From the NCBI GenBank assembly GCA_944324075.1, contig CALUUZ010000017.1, positions 1 to 64,000 of the forward strand: a DNA stretch of 64,000 nt, written 5' to 3'. This document shows positions 27,387 to 36,382 of this stretch, piece after piece. The notes below the pieces were generated by a model. The model was not told the origin of the DNA. It did no database searches and saw only the letters and a program-made list of their open reading frames with translations. Source of the DNA: Candidatus Mailhella excrementigallinarum (lineage in GTDB: Bacteria; Desulfobacterota; Desulfovibrionia; Desulfovibrionales; Desulfovibrionaceae). A program made the position numbers and the translations under genes. The first letter of the stretch is position 1. Each line of letters starts with the position of its first letter.

Positions 27387-27439
27387 GATGATTGCTCCTC
27401 TATATAAGGTAGAAGGTTGGGAGAGACACACCCCGCCCG

Positions 27440-27868
27440 CTACGGGCGCTTGCGGAAACACAACAGCCAGCGGCACAGCGGCGTGAAGCGGCGGTGACGC
27501 AAAAGGGAAATGCGCCAGAGCGTTGTGACCATGCCGAGCAGGCAGGGCGGCGCGATGCAGGCCAGGGACAGGAAGGAAAGCGGACTGTGCGACCATGCCG
27601 CCGTGAGGAGGCAGGCCAGAGCCGGAGCGAGGAACACCAGCAGACGCAGGCACAAGGCCGAAATGACGCCGGGAATGTCCGCGTCAGCCATGCCCCAGGC
27701 CGCAAGCACGAGATCGAAATCTCCTTCCAGCGCGGCCTGTTCCGAGGCTGTGCGGTTCCGCCGGAAAGCGGCCATACGAGAATGGAAGTCTCCGCGAAGC
27801 CCGGCGACATGCCGCCCGGACAGACTGGCCGTATCCAGAATCGTTTGCAGGGAAGCAGGCGTTTTCAT
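27440..27868 (-). CDS. small inner-membrane protein of the transfer operon (TraX position)
   Basis: A protein of 142 residues, with a charged N-terminal half and two or three hydrophobic segments in residues about 75-125 (LLVFLAPALACLLTAAW, then SLACIAPPCLLGMV). No family is recognised with confidence. Gene order relative to traY and traH suggests it might correspond to IncI1 TraX, but similarity was not established. It overlaps the methylase-like gene by ATGA. Confidence 0.55.
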   Translation of the reverse strand: MKTPASLQTILDTASLSGRHVAGLRGDFHSRMAAFRRNRTASEQAALEGDFDLVLAAWGMADADIPGVISALCLRLLVFLAPALACLLTAAWSHSPLSFLSLACIAPPCLLGMVTTLWRISLLRHRRFTPLCRWLLCFRKRP

Positions 27869-28491
27869 GCTGACCTCCAGCCGGGGCAGTTCGCCTCAAA
27901 GACCGCGCGGGCAAAGCCCACCGGCGTGGCGCTACGAAGGTTCGCCCGCTCCGGGGAAGGCGGAAGCAGGTGCATCCTGCTTCCCTGTACCGGATCACGC
28001 CGTTTGGGCGGCGGCATGATGAAGCCGCCCCCTGTCCATAAGCAGGTCTTTTTGGTGTAGGTATCGTTTTCCCCACCGGGATACCCCGCGTAATCACAGG
28101 GATCGAAGGTGAAGTCCGGCTTGCGCCAGTAGGTGGAGATGGTGGAAACGGGATTTTCGATCAGATACGGCGCGTGCGTCCATTCCGCGAGACGGATGGA
28201 GGCGTAAAACAGACGTATGGACTGGAACAGGGCGAACAAGCCCTTGTCCCTGAACCATCTTGCGCCGGAAACAGCCACATCCGTGCAGGGCGGGAAAAAG
28301 GCGGCAAAGGTGATGGGCCTGAACGGCGGCAGCCAGTCGCGCATGTCCGCGCCGACACGGATGATATTTCCCTGCCGCGTTTCTCCCTGCGGATGCCGCA
28401 CATCGACGCAGTAGCAGGGGTATCCCGCTTCCGCCCAGGGCATGACCATGTTGCCGGTCAAATCGAAACAACTGATGACGATACTGTCCAT
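27865..28491 (-). CDS. C5-cytosine-methyltransferase-like protein (short form)
   Basis: A protein of 208 residues. The N-terminus ISCFDLTGNMVMPWAEAGY and CVDVRHP look like SAM-binding motifs I/II. FFPPCTDVAVSG matches the PC motif with the catalytic Cys, IENPVS resembles the ENV motif, and the C-terminal GFARAVFEAN resembles motif X. It lacks room for a full target-recognition domain. Such short forms occur in phages. It follows traY after a 1-base gap and sits inside the operon, so it may modify element DNA at transfer. Activity and target are unknown. Confidence 0.6.
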   Translation of the reverse strand: MDSIVISCFDLTGNMVMPWAEAGYPCYCVDVRHPQGETRQGNIIRVGADMRDWLPPFRPITFAAFFPPCTDVAVSGARWFRDKGLFALFQSIRLFYASIRLAEWTHAPYLIENPVSTISTYWRKPDFTFDPCDYAGYPGGENDTYTKKTCLWTGGGFIMPPPKRRDPVQGSRMHLLPPSPERANLRSATPVGFARAVFEANCPGWRSA

Positions 28492-28492
28492 G

Positions 28493-30547
28493 TCAGCTCC
28501 TGAAGTTCTTTTCCGTCAGGCCAGCGCCGGGCCTGTTCCATTGGCGGGACAGATCGCCGCGCAGTTCTCTTGCGCCATGAGCGCCGGAGGAAACCGCATT
28601 GGTGGAGCCGACAAAGACATTCTTGACCCCGGCCTGATCTTCCTTCTCGCCGAGGGCATGGAATTGCTGGCCTATCCAGTTGGTGACGTGTTCGGGCAGG
28701 TAGTGAATCAGGGAAAAGAATTTGTTGGCCGTCATGATGACCACGATGCCCAGAATGACGAGCATGGAGAACGTGCCGGTGATGCCGATGACCTTGGTCT
28801 GCATGGTTCCGCCGACAAACAGCTCGAAGCCCGCGCCGAGCATCCGGCCCACCACGTTCATCAGGATGACGGCGGCGAAGAATCCCGCCACCATGAGCGG
28901 CGGACGGACAAGGATGCCGAGCAGCAGGAAATAGCCCCGCTTGCCGTGCTGCCCCGCCGCACCGTCGCCATCGGGCATGGCGTGGGCGCAGAGCCAGAGC
29001 GGCGCGGCCACAAGAGCTTCCACCACCAGAATGATCCAGCCCACCAGAGCGGAAATCCAGCGGATGAAAGGAATTGCGGGCAGATAATAGGCCAGAGCCA
29101 GCCCGTAGAGCAGGAGCGGCAGAAAGACCGTGAACAGGGCGAAGCTGATGTACTTGTCCAGATTGGGAACGGCCTTGCCCACAAAGGGCAGCGCCTTGCC
29201 CATCGAGTGCGCCACGTCCACCACGCCGAGCGCCGAGGCCAGCCCCCAGGCCGATCCGATGAGGTAATCCCCCACGTTGGACACGGCCATGATGGGATCG
29301 CTGGAGGACAGCTTTTCCACCGCGATGGGCAGGATGTTGCCGGCCACAAGCTGATTCAGCGTCGCCCGCAGCCAGTTGCAGATTTCGTCGAAAGCCCGGC
29401 CTTCGTCTGTGACGGACGGCGTGGCCGTGGTGTCGGAAATGCCCCTCCGGCTGGCGTAGGCGGTCTTGATGTAGTTGGCTACGCGCTCTTTGGCAGCCTC
29501 ATAGTCCCGCAGACCGTGCATCAGCGCCTGAAGCTCCGATACCGTGTACTCGTGCGGGCTGTAGGTAATGCCGGAATACATGGCCTCGCGGACTTCCTGA
29601 TTGATCCAGGCGATTGACCAGTAGGACGAGCCTGCCGCGAACCATCCATATTGCGCGGCATTTTCCCTGAACTCGTTGAGCTTGCCCTGAAGCTGTCCCT
29701 GTTGCGCGTAGCTTTGCACATCGGCCAGAATGGTCTGGTTGACCGTGGTGGCCGCATCGTACAGGGCGCGGGGATCAATGGAGGATGCGGGCGTGTCGGG
29801 ATCGGCAAGCTGCTGCGCCAGCGGCGAAAGCGCGGAAACCGCCGCGCTCACGGCGTTGACCTTGCCCCGGCACAACGCATCGCCCTCGTCCACACAGGAA
29901 ACCGTGATGCTTCCCGCATTGCCGTTGAAAATGAACCTGTACTCGCCGCCGGAGCGGAACCAGTTGCCGCTGTATGTCCATTCCCCACCCGGCGTGATGT
30001 TCAGGCCGCGTCGTTCGTTCAGGTAGTATTGCAGCGTCAGCGATTCCAGAGCGCCGTTGCTGATGGCCGCGTAGTGGGTGACGTTCTGATCCGGAGCCTG
30101 TACAGTGAGTTGACCGCCATGCTCCACAAAGTAGTCTGTACCCAGCTCCCAGACGTAGTTGCCGAGGTTGATGGAAAAGCCGATGCAGGCCAGAATCGCC
30201 ACCTGGAAGAAGGACAAACCCTTGAAAATGGGAGCCAATGCCCCCATCGCGCCCACAAAGCGCAGCGGCATCCACAGGGAACTGTAACGCTTGCCGAAAG
30301 GCGTTCCCTCATGCGCCGTTCCGGCCACGGCAACGGCCAGAATCCAGATGAACAGCGCCGACACCACAGCCAGCGCCACCAGATTGAAGGCGCTGAAAAG
30401 CTCCAGCATCAGTTCCGACGCCTGTGAACCGCCGAGACTCGCGCCCCAGGTATCCCAGCCCTGGCCGAGAAAGGCGTCCAGAATATGCTTGCTGGCATCG
30501 GTCGGGAGCAGGACTTCCGAAGTCGCGGGAAGGTCAGATGAGGCCAT
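28493..30547 (-). CDS. traY: TraY/DotA-like polytopic membrane protein
   Basis: A protein of 684 residues. A short N-terminal segment (SSDLPATSEVLLPTDASKHI) is followed by transmembrane helices (about 50-85 and 100-125), a large periplasmic loop, and a cluster of helices in the last 280 residues (e.g. LFTVFLPLLLYGLALAYYLP). This is the DotA/TraY layout. GGAGGG lies 5 nt before the chosen ATG. The upstream 93 bases of open frame coincide with the dinJ promoter region and are excluded. Confidence 0.85.
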   Translation of the reverse strand: MASSDLPATSEVLLPTDASKHILDAFLGQGWDTWGASLGGSQASELMLELFSAFNLVALAVVSALFIWILAVAVAGTAHEGTPFGKRYSSLWMPLRFVGAMGALAPIFKGLSFFQVAILACIGFSINLGNYVWELGTDYFVEHGGQLTVQAPDQNVTHYAAISNGALESLTLQYYLNERRGLNITPGGEWTYSGNWFRSGGEYRFIFNGNAGSITVSCVDEGDALCRGKVNAVSAAVSALSPLAQQLADPDTPASSIDPRALYDAATTVNQTILADVQSYAQQGQLQGKLNEFRENAAQYGWFAAGSSYWSIAWINQEVREAMYSGITYSPHEYTVSELQALMHGLRDYEAAKERVANYIKTAYASRRGISDTTATPSVTDEGRAFDEICNWLRATLNQLVAGNILPIAVEKLSSSDPIMAVSNVGDYLIGSAWGLASALGVVDVAHSMGKALPFVGKAVPNLDKYISFALFTVFLPLLLYGLALAYYLPAIPFIRWISALVGWIILVVEALVAAPLWLCAHAMPDGDGAAGQHGKRGYFLLLGILVRPPLMVAGFFAAVILMNVVGRMLGAGFELFVGGTMQTKVIGITGTFSMLVILGIVVIMTANKFFSLIHYLPEHVTNWIGQQFHALGEKEDQAGVKNVFVGSTNAVSSGAHGARELRGDLSRQWNRPGAGLTEKNFRS

Positions 30548-30579
30548 GACTGCCCTCCAGGCCGATTTGGGGCATAACG

Positions 30580-30607
30580 TTGACTTTATGCCCATGTGAG
30601 CTACAAT
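30580..30607 (+). promoter_or_regulatory. candidate promoter of dinJ-yafQ
   Basis: TTGACT (30580-30585) and TACAAT (30602-30607) are 16 nt apart, 22 nt before the antitoxin ATG. The promoter faces away from traY, whose start is 33 bases to the left. Confidence 0.55.
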
Positions 30608-30629
30608 CTTGAAAACAAGGAGAAGACCT

Positions 30630-30890
30630 ATGCCTGCCAATGATTATGTTCGCGCCCGGATTGATCCGGTCATCAAGAATGAAGCGGCAGCCGTGCTTGC
30701 GAAAATGGGGCTGACGGTATCCGACCTCTGCCGCATGGCGCTGACCAGGGTTGCCCATGAAAAGCGTCTGCCGTTCAGTCTGGAAATTCCGAATGAGGAA
30801 ACCAGAAAGGCATTTGAGGACATTGATAGACGTGAAGGTCTGCATTACGCCAAAGATGCGGATGACATGTTCAAGCAGTTGGGCATATAA
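30630..30890 (+). CDS. dinJ: DinJ/RelB-like antitoxin
   Basis: A protein of 86 residues: YVRARIDPVIKNEAAAVLAK followed by MGLTVSDLCRMALTRVAHEK is the RHH pattern of DinJ/RelB. The C-terminus (HYAKDADDMFKQLGI) fits the toxin-wrapping helix. AAGGAG stands 7 nt before the ATG at 30630; an ATG seven codons earlier lacks a site. The stop directly precedes the toxin ATG. It is on the opposite strand to the tra operon around it. Confidence 0.85.
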   Translation: MPANDYVRARIDPVIKNEAAAVLAKMGLTVSDLCRMALTRVAHEKRLPFSLEIPNEETRKAFEDIDRREGLHYAKDADDMFKQLGI

Positions 30891-31166
30891 ATGCTTCAGC
30901 CTGTATTCACGACATCTTTTCAAAAAGACGTTAAACGTGTTGAAAAACGCGGTTACGACATGGAAAAGTTGAAGGCGGTGATCAAGCTTGTCCTGCTTAA
31001 TCAAAGGCCGCTTCCTCAAGCGTATAAAGACCATCCCCTCAAAGGAAAATGGAAGCCCAAATGGGAGCTGCATATTGAGCCTGACTGGCTTTTGGTTTAC
31101 CAAATTTCTGATGATCAATGCTTTTTTGCCAGAACCGGCACTCATGCAGACCTTTTTTCGTTGTAG
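30891..31166 (+). CDS. yafQ: YafQ-like RelE-family toxin
   Basis: A protein of 91 residues: FTTSFQKDVKRVEKRGYD, then HPLKGKWKPKWELHIEPDWL and VYQISDD, with a final FARTGTHADLF, the full YafQ pattern including the catalytic His (conserved GTHADLF). YafQ cuts mRNA at the ribosome. Pairs with DinJ immediately upstream. It converges with the TraW-like gene, 18 bases away. Confidence 0.9.
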   Translation: MLQPVFTTSFQKDVKRVEKRGYDMEKLKAVIKLVLLNQRPLPQAYKDHPLKGKWKPKWELHIEPDWLLVYQISDDQCFFARTGTHADLFSL

Positions 31167-31184
31167 TTGTCGCATGACCTCCTC

Positions 31185-32282
31185 CTACTGTTGCGCGCCA
31201 ACCATGCGCGTGTAGAGGTCATCCATTTCCTTGCCCGTCGTGCCTTCCATGCGCGTGAGGTAATCCAGCGAGGCAATGACGGTCAGCCTGTCCAGCAAGT
31301 CCGTGTTCTTGCGCGTCAGTTCCAGTTGAAACGCCTGCATGATGACCAGCTCCCGCAAGAGTCCGGCATCCGTCGCGGAAGCGACTTGCGCGAACCAATT
31401 CGGATTGCCAGTCCTCATCTGCGAAAGGAGCTTGTACAGTCCGGCCTCCGAGAGCTTGCCGTCCACAATGCCGGGCGGCGTTCCGCTCCCGCCCGCTTCC
31501 GACCATTGGTTTTCCGCCCAGGCCGTCACGTCATCCGGCAGCGTGGGCGCGTGGTACACCACATGATTGTTCAGCGGCTCCATGACTGCGGCCACCCGCT
31601 CCTCATGGATTTTCCGCGCCGCCGCGTAGGTCTGCCCGGCGGGCGTTTCCTTTTGCGCGTCTGTTACAACCGGCAGCGGGCGGGGATTAGCCAGCGTCTT
31701 GACGGCTTCATGCGCCTGCGCCACTTGGTCTTCCGTGAGTGTGCTTCGCAACGGAAAGAGCGCGTTCAGGCTTTCCTGTTCGGAGGGCTGATCCTCGGCC
31801 AGCACACGCTGAAGAAATTCCACCGGCTTTTTGGGCGTATGGGCGTGTTCAAGCTGCTTTTCGCGCATGGCGGCGTGGATTTCCTGTCCGGCCTGAGCGC
31901 CGAGCTGGATGCCCGCGCCCAGGGAGCTGCTTCCGCACAGCCCGGCGGGTTGCGCGGCCTTGCCGTACATATCCTCGGTTTTCATGGCCTCGCCCGCCAC
32001 GGCCTGCCCCTTGAGAGCGGCGGCGTTGCTTTCCTTGAGCGCGACCAAAGCCCGCACGATGGTGGCGGATTCCGCCTTCAGCGTGCCGATGATGTTTTGC
32101 GCGGCCAGCAGGATTTCCGAGCGGATGGCCTGCGCTTCCGCCGCCGTATGCGCGTTGACCGCCTGAATGGTTTCGGACTTCGCCGCCGTGACAATGGCTC
32201 TGACGGAACCGCACCCGCAGCCTCCGGCCCATGCCGAAGCCGGAAGCAGAACAAGCGCCAGGGCAAAAAGGAGCTTTTTCAT
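31185..32282 (-). CDS. TraW-like secreted transfer protein
   Basis: A protein of 365 residues with a cleavable signal peptide (MKKLLFALALVLLPASAWA) followed by GGCGCG. The mature part is largely helical (about 25-110 likely coiled coil) with Ala-rich stretches. Its position after traU and its size fit IncI1 TraW, but I recognise it by context more than by sequence. The start overlaps the traU stop (ATGA). No lipobox is present, although Cys follows the signal closely. Confidence 0.6.
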   Translation of the reverse strand: MKKLLFALALVLLPASAWAGGCGCGSVRAIVTAAKSETIQAVNAHTAAEAQAIRSEILLAAQNIIGTLKAESATIVRALVALKESNAAALKGQAVAGEAMKTEDMYGKAAQPAGLCGSSSLGAGIQLGAQAGQEIHAAMREKQLEHAHTPKKPVEFLQRVLAEDQPSEQESLNALFPLRSTLTEDQVAQAHEAVKTLANPRPLPVVTDAQKETPAGQTYAAARKIHEERVAAVMEPLNNHVVYHAPTLPDDVTAWAENQWSEAGGSGTPPGIVDGKLSEAGLYKLLSQMRTGNPNWFAQVASATDAGLLRELVIMQAFQLELTRKNTDLLDRLTVIASLDYLTRMEGTTGKEMDDLYTRMVGAQQ

Positions 32283-35257
32283 TGTTCCCCCGCTATTTCG
32301 TTGGCGATTTCCAGAAGGACGTTGACGACTTCCTCGTCGGCGTCGCTCTGGTCTGCGACGTTGCGCCTGCGGCGTTCCACTTCCGCCTTGGCTGATCCGC
32401 CCGGAAAACGCGCGGCCAGCCGCCGCAGGGTTTCGGACGGCCCCAGGCGCTGATAGAGATTGTTGCGGATAGCCACATCTTCAGTGGTGGTGGAAAAGGC
32501 CCAGAGGGATTGCGGGCCGATGGTCAGACTGAGGACAAGCTGGGACATGCCCGAACCTGTCCGGAACAGGGCAATGAGATTGGAACCAGCCCTGCCGGGC
32601 TTGCCCAGGCGCGAGAGCGCATGACGGCAGGCTCCGTTCAGGCCGAAGCGATCCACCAGATTGTCGATGCTTTTTTCCGTGCCCGAACCGAGGATGACCA
32701 CCGTGGTCGCCAGTTCGTCGGTGATGATTTTCGGAATGTCGTCAATGGACTGCGTGTACAGCCCGATGGACAGGTTCCACTTGCGCGATTCCCGCGCCAT
32801 TGTGGTCATGTCGGCCTGAAGCTGGCCCGCCACCGAGACGTTGTTGGTCACACGGTGCGCCTCGTCGTAGCACAGCCTTTTGGGATCTTCCCGAATCGCC
32901 TCAATGCGTCCGGCGTGGTAGTCCTGATAGCGTTCGGGCATGAGCTGCACATCAGCGGGCATGAGGAAAAAGCGCGAACCGAGGACGTGTCGCGCCAGCA
33001 TGTACATGACCGCCGACTGTCTGTCCGCCGTGGTTCCTCCGCGCGGAGCCACTTCATCAAGGTCAAGACTGACGATTTGCGCGTCGCCCAAATCGAAACG
33101 GGTCGGTTCTTTCAGAATGACATACGCCTCAATGGCGTCCATCATGGCCCGCCAGACATTGGTGATGGTATGCGCATCGTAGGTATTGCGGATGCCCGTA
33201 TTCTGATTGATTTGCGTGCCCACATCGGCCAGCAGCGGCATGGCATGGCGTTGCGCCTGCAATGCCTCATGCACATGCCCCCGCTCGAAAAGGCCGTCCA
33301 CCACTTCCCACCAGCTTGTGGAAGCATCCCGGCGGATGCCTTCACGAAGAACGAGTTCATGCAGTTCCGGCAGGACATTGGGCTGATAGAGCCGGGGATG
33401 GTTGCCGTCCGAGAGTTCCTCATAGGCCAGGTCAATGGCCCGGCCTATCAGACCCGGCACGCCGTCCGCCGGAGCCGTGGCGTCCAGCGGCGTGGCCAGC
33501 AGCGACAGCAGATTGACCAGAAACGCCTTGTGCGAGGGCAGCGGCTTCCGGCATCCCAGCGGCGTATCAAAGGGATTGACGGCGTATTCCTCAGTCATCC
33601 GCAGCCGGTGATAGGCTGCAAGGTGCTTTTTCCCTTCGGGCAGATTCTCTTTCAGGAGGGTAATCAGGCCGGAAGAAGACGGCCCCACATCCACGATGGA
33701 GAGCCAGGGCAGACGGGACAGACCGGCCTGCGTGACAAAGGCGAAGTTCATGGCGTTGAGGAAAACCGACTTCCCCCCGCCCATCGGCGCTACCCCAAGA
33801 TCAATCCACGCGGCCTGTTCCGACGAGTTCGGCGCAAAGGGCATGATTTTGCCGTCCTGTGTGCGGAACAGCAGACTTCCCTCCCGCCACGGCGACGCCG
33901 AGCGCAGGGGCCACATGCCGATGGCGTCCTGAAGCGGCGCGGCGGTAATCGGGGCCGGACTGGACGGCATCAGGCCGGGCAGGGTCGCGGTAAAGCCGAG
34001 CAGCGGATCGCCCAGAGCTTCCGTCACATCGCACGTTCCCCAGCCCTGCACCGCCTTGGAGAGTTCCGCCACACGCCGCCTGAGCAGAAGATGCGCTTCC
34101 CGCTCGCTTTCCCGCACACAGGCCCAGGTGCAGAGGCAGATGCGGAATTTCACGCAGCACACGCCTTCCAAATCCAGCGCGCGCAAGGTTTCCACGGCAT
34201 TGTTGAGCCGTTTGTTGTCCGAAGCCGTGAAGGCCAGAACGGCGGACAGCAGGGGCTTGATGCCCATGTTCAGGCCGCCGTCTTCCAGCAGAAAGGACAT
34301 GCGGTACGGCAACCGCTCGTCCCGTCGCGCCAGAACGCGAAAGAAGTCCTGAAAGGGCCGGGGCGTCTGCGGCATGAGCGTCATGATCAGCGGCCCGTAG
34401 ATGCGCTCGCCGATCCTGATGGCGTTCCGCGACACCATGTTTCCCTCGCGCGGCCAGAGCTGCGTCTTGAAGTCCGGGTACAGGACGTTATGCAACTCGT
34501 CTCTTGTACTCATGTCCGGGTCAGGTAGCCGGAGCGGCAGAGCATCACCGGGCACAAGAGCCTGCCATGCCCGACTGGTGAACTCCGGCGCGATGCACAT
34601 GCGGATGTCCCGCAGAGCTTCATGCGCCGAAAGCGGATAGGCCAGCAAATCCGCCTGCCTGAACGCATCAAGAACGCCGGTCAGAAAGCCGTTGTGCGCG
34701 TCGTGCAGGGCGGCGACAGCGCGGGCGATCTGCTGGCAGCCCGCAAGCGCGGGCACTTTGGTCATGGCGGCGTCGCGTTCCTTCAGGGCCGTCTTTCGCA
34801 GCGTGTCCGGCAGCACGGCAGGCCGCGTCCACAGCACAATCCAGCATTTTTCCAGGGCGCAGTAACGTTTCAGGGCGTCACCCCAATCCTCCAGCAGCGG
34901 GCCGATGTGCAGGCCGAGGTTTTTGGCCGTCAGGCGCGACGGCTCAAGAAGCTCGGCAATCCGTTCCCCGCTGCTTTCCGGGTCATATTCAAAGACCACC
35001 TGGAGCGCGTGGCCCGGCTTGGAAAGCGTGGCCTGGAGTTTTTCCGTCAGGCCGGAGACGATGGTCGCGTATTCCTCCTCGCCCACATGCTTCAGGGAAC
35101 CTTCCAGATGCAGGAGGCTGATGAGGCTCCCGTCATCGGCCACCAGAACGCCATTGTCCACGGTTTCCAGCCTGCAATAGCTGTGAACCGGCGCGGCAAA
35201 CGCTTCCGACAGGGCGCGGACGCCGCGATCCACGCCATTGACCAGTCTATCAAGCAT
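32279..35257 (-). CDS. traU: TraU/DotO (IcmB)-like transport ATPase
   Basis: A protein of 992 residues, close to the length of IncI1 TraU. The N-terminal half (DRLVNGVDRGVRALSEAF ...) is the membrane-proximal region. Walker A is LGVAPMGGGKSVFLNAMNFA near residue 500, and Walker B features include AQIVSLDLDEVAPRGG with YDEAHRV further on, as in VirB4-type ATPases. The correct start is the ATG at 35257, which overlaps the traM stop (TGATG); an upstream frame is open but is antisense-like. Confidence 0.9.
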   Translation of the reverse strand: MLDRLVNGVDRGVRALSEAFAAPVHSYCRLETVDNGVLVADDGSLISLLHLEGSLKHVGEEEYATIVSGLTEKLQATLSKPGHALQVVFEYDPESSGERIAELLEPSRLTAKNLGLHIGPLLEDWGDALKRYCALEKCWIVLWTRPAVLPDTLRKTALKERDAAMTKVPALAGCQQIARAVAALHDAHNGFLTGVLDAFRQADLLAYPLSAHEALRDIRMCIAPEFTSRAWQALVPGDALPLRLPDPDMSTRDELHNVLYPDFKTQLWPREGNMVSRNAIRIGERIYGPLIMTLMPQTPRPFQDFFRVLARRDERLPYRMSFLLEDGGLNMGIKPLLSAVLAFTASDNKRLNNAVETLRALDLEGVCCVKFRICLCTWACVRESEREAHLLLRRRVAELSKAVQGWGTCDVTEALGDPLLGFTATLPGLMPSSPAPITAAPLQDAIGMWPLRSASPWREGSLLFRTQDGKIMPFAPNSSEQAAWIDLGVAPMGGGKSVFLNAMNFAFVTQAGLSRLPWLSIVDVGPSSSGLITLLKENLPEGKKHLAAYHRLRMTEEYAVNPFDTPLGCRKPLPSHKAFLVNLLSLLATPLDATAPADGVPGLIGRAIDLAYEELSDGNHPRLYQPNVLPELHELVLREGIRRDASTSWWEVVDGLFERGHVHEALQAQRHAMPLLADVGTQINQNTGIRNTYDAHTITNVWRAMMDAIEAYVILKEPTRFDLGDAQIVSLDLDEVAPRGGTTADRQSAVMYMLARHVLGSRFFLMPADVQLMPERYQDYHAGRIEAIREDPKRLCYDEAHRVTNNVSVAGQLQADMTTMARESRKWNLSIGLYTQSIDDIPKIITDELATTVVILGSGTEKSIDNLVDRFGLNGACRHALSRLGKPGRAGSNLIALFRTGSGMSQLVLSLTIGPQSLWAFSTTTEDVAIRNNLYQRLGPSETLRRLAARFPGGSAKAEVERRRRNVADQSDADEEVVNVLLEIANEIAGEQ

Positions 35258-35964
35258 CAGGAATCCCTCTTGAGTACGACTTGCTGAATGACCACGCCGC
35301 GCGGCGTCTTTGCCGTGGACGCGCGGCAGACAAGGACAGTAGCCAGCAGTTTTTGCGTGCTTTCCACACCCTGGCTGGATTCGTAGGAAACAATCAGGGG
35401 GAACTCGATTTTCCATGTGGCCCTGCCGCCCACCAGACCGGAAGCGATGATCACCGGCGCGCGCGTGGCGACGGCGGAAGCGGAAAGCCGCTTGTCCTGA
35501 ATCATTTCAAGGATGCCGGAGCTTTTGAGTGAAGCGAGGAAGGACTTGAACGCCTCGTCCTCAAAGTGCGGCCTGATGCTTTCCAGTTTTTCCCGCCATT
35601 CCAGAAAGTTGAGCGACATGGCCCCGGTAATGGCGTTTGAGGCCCAGGTCAGCAGGCCATCCTGCGTCAGCAGCGGCTGATCCAGCGGAACCATCGGCGC
35701 AAGCCGCAAGTCCGGCGTGGCCGCGAAGTAGCGCGGCTTTGGCTGGTTCAGAAGCAGAATGGCGGCAACGGTCAGGCTGATGCCCAAGGCTACTGTCAGA
35801 GCGAGGGCCAGTTTCATGGAGCGGCGGAACTGCGCCCTGTACCAGTCCAGGCCGCCGATGACAGTCGCGGCATCCGGGGCGGGCGCTTCCGCATGAACGG
35901 CGTTCATGCCCTGTTCCGATTCCCGCGACTTCGGGGCATCTTTTTGTTTCTTGAAGATGCTCAT
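35257..35964 (-). CDS. traM: TraM/DotI (IcmL)-like inner-membrane protein
   Basis: A protein of 235 residues: a cytoplasmic N-terminus, one membrane helix (about 50-73, LALALTVALGISLTVAAILL), and a VirB8-like periplasmic domain (LNFLEWREKLESIRPHFED, then FPLIVSYESSQ). This is the DotI/IcmL/TraM family, part of the inner-membrane complex. It is translationally coupled to traU. Confidence 0.9.
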   Translation of the reverse strand: MSIFKKQKDAPKSRESEQGMNAVHAEAPAPDAATVIGGLDWYRAQFRRSMKLALALTVALGISLTVAAILLLNQPKPRYFAATPDLRLAPMVPLDQPLLTQDGLLTWASNAITGAMSLNFLEWREKLESIRPHFEDEAFKSFLASLKSSGILEMIQDKRLSASAVATRAPVIIASGLVGGRATWKIEFPLIVSYESSQGVESTQKLLATVLVCRASTAKTPRGVVIQQVVLKRDS

Positions 35965-35981
35965 GCCTTGTCACCCCTCGC

Positions 35982-36371
35982 TTACAGGCCCAACTCGCCC
36001 ATGCCGGAGGTCTGGTCAGAGCCGAACAGCGTGGCCGAACCGGAGCCGAGAAGTTCACCGAGGCCGAGCGCCAATGCGCCGATGATTACCTTGGTCAGCC
36101 CGCCCGCGTAGGTGCTTTGCCCTTGCTGTTTCGTGGCCTTATACATCTCCACGGTTCCCCATGCGCCCATGCCCACTCCGGTGGCGAAGCCCGCCATCGT
36201 GATGCCCTTGGCAACCCCCTTGGAGTTGTCCGCGATGTTCCGACCGATCTCTCCGAAGGTCACGGCTGCCTGGACGATTTCAGGCGCGAACAGCCAGACG
36301 GCGGCCATACCCATGCAGGCGACGGTGAAGCGAACGGGAGAGACGGAAAACGTATTCTTGAGGATGGTCAT
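35982..36371 (-). CDS. traR: TraR/IcmD-like small membrane protein
   Basis: A protein of 129 residues with an N-terminal signal or membrane segment (RFTVACMGMAAVWLFAPEIV) and a second hydrophobic, Gly-rich segment near the C-terminus (VIIGALALGLGELLGSGSA). Size, layout and order match IncI1 TraR and Legionella IcmD. GGAG lies 6 nt before the ATG at 36371; an ATG 12 bases upstream overlaps the preceding stop and lacks a site. Confidence 0.65.
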   Translation of the reverse strand: MTILKNTFSVSPVRFTVACMGMAAVWLFAPEIVQAAVTFGEIGRNIADNSKGVAKGITMAGFATGVGMGAWGTVEMYKATKQQGQSTYAGGLTKVIIGALALGLGELLGSGSATLFGSDQTSGMGELGL

Positions 36372-36382
36372 AATTTTCTCCA

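Noticed and set aside
27387..27653. Upstream extension of the TraH/DotD frame
   Set aside because: Pro/His-rich without pattern; overlaps the end of the small membrane-protein gene; GTG at 27386 has the ribosome site and gives a proper lipoprotein signal.
31167..34528. Long plus-strand frames opposite the TraW-like gene and TraU
   Set aside because: Shadow frames of GC-rich coding sequence; translations are rich in His, Arg, Gly and Gln with no motifs.
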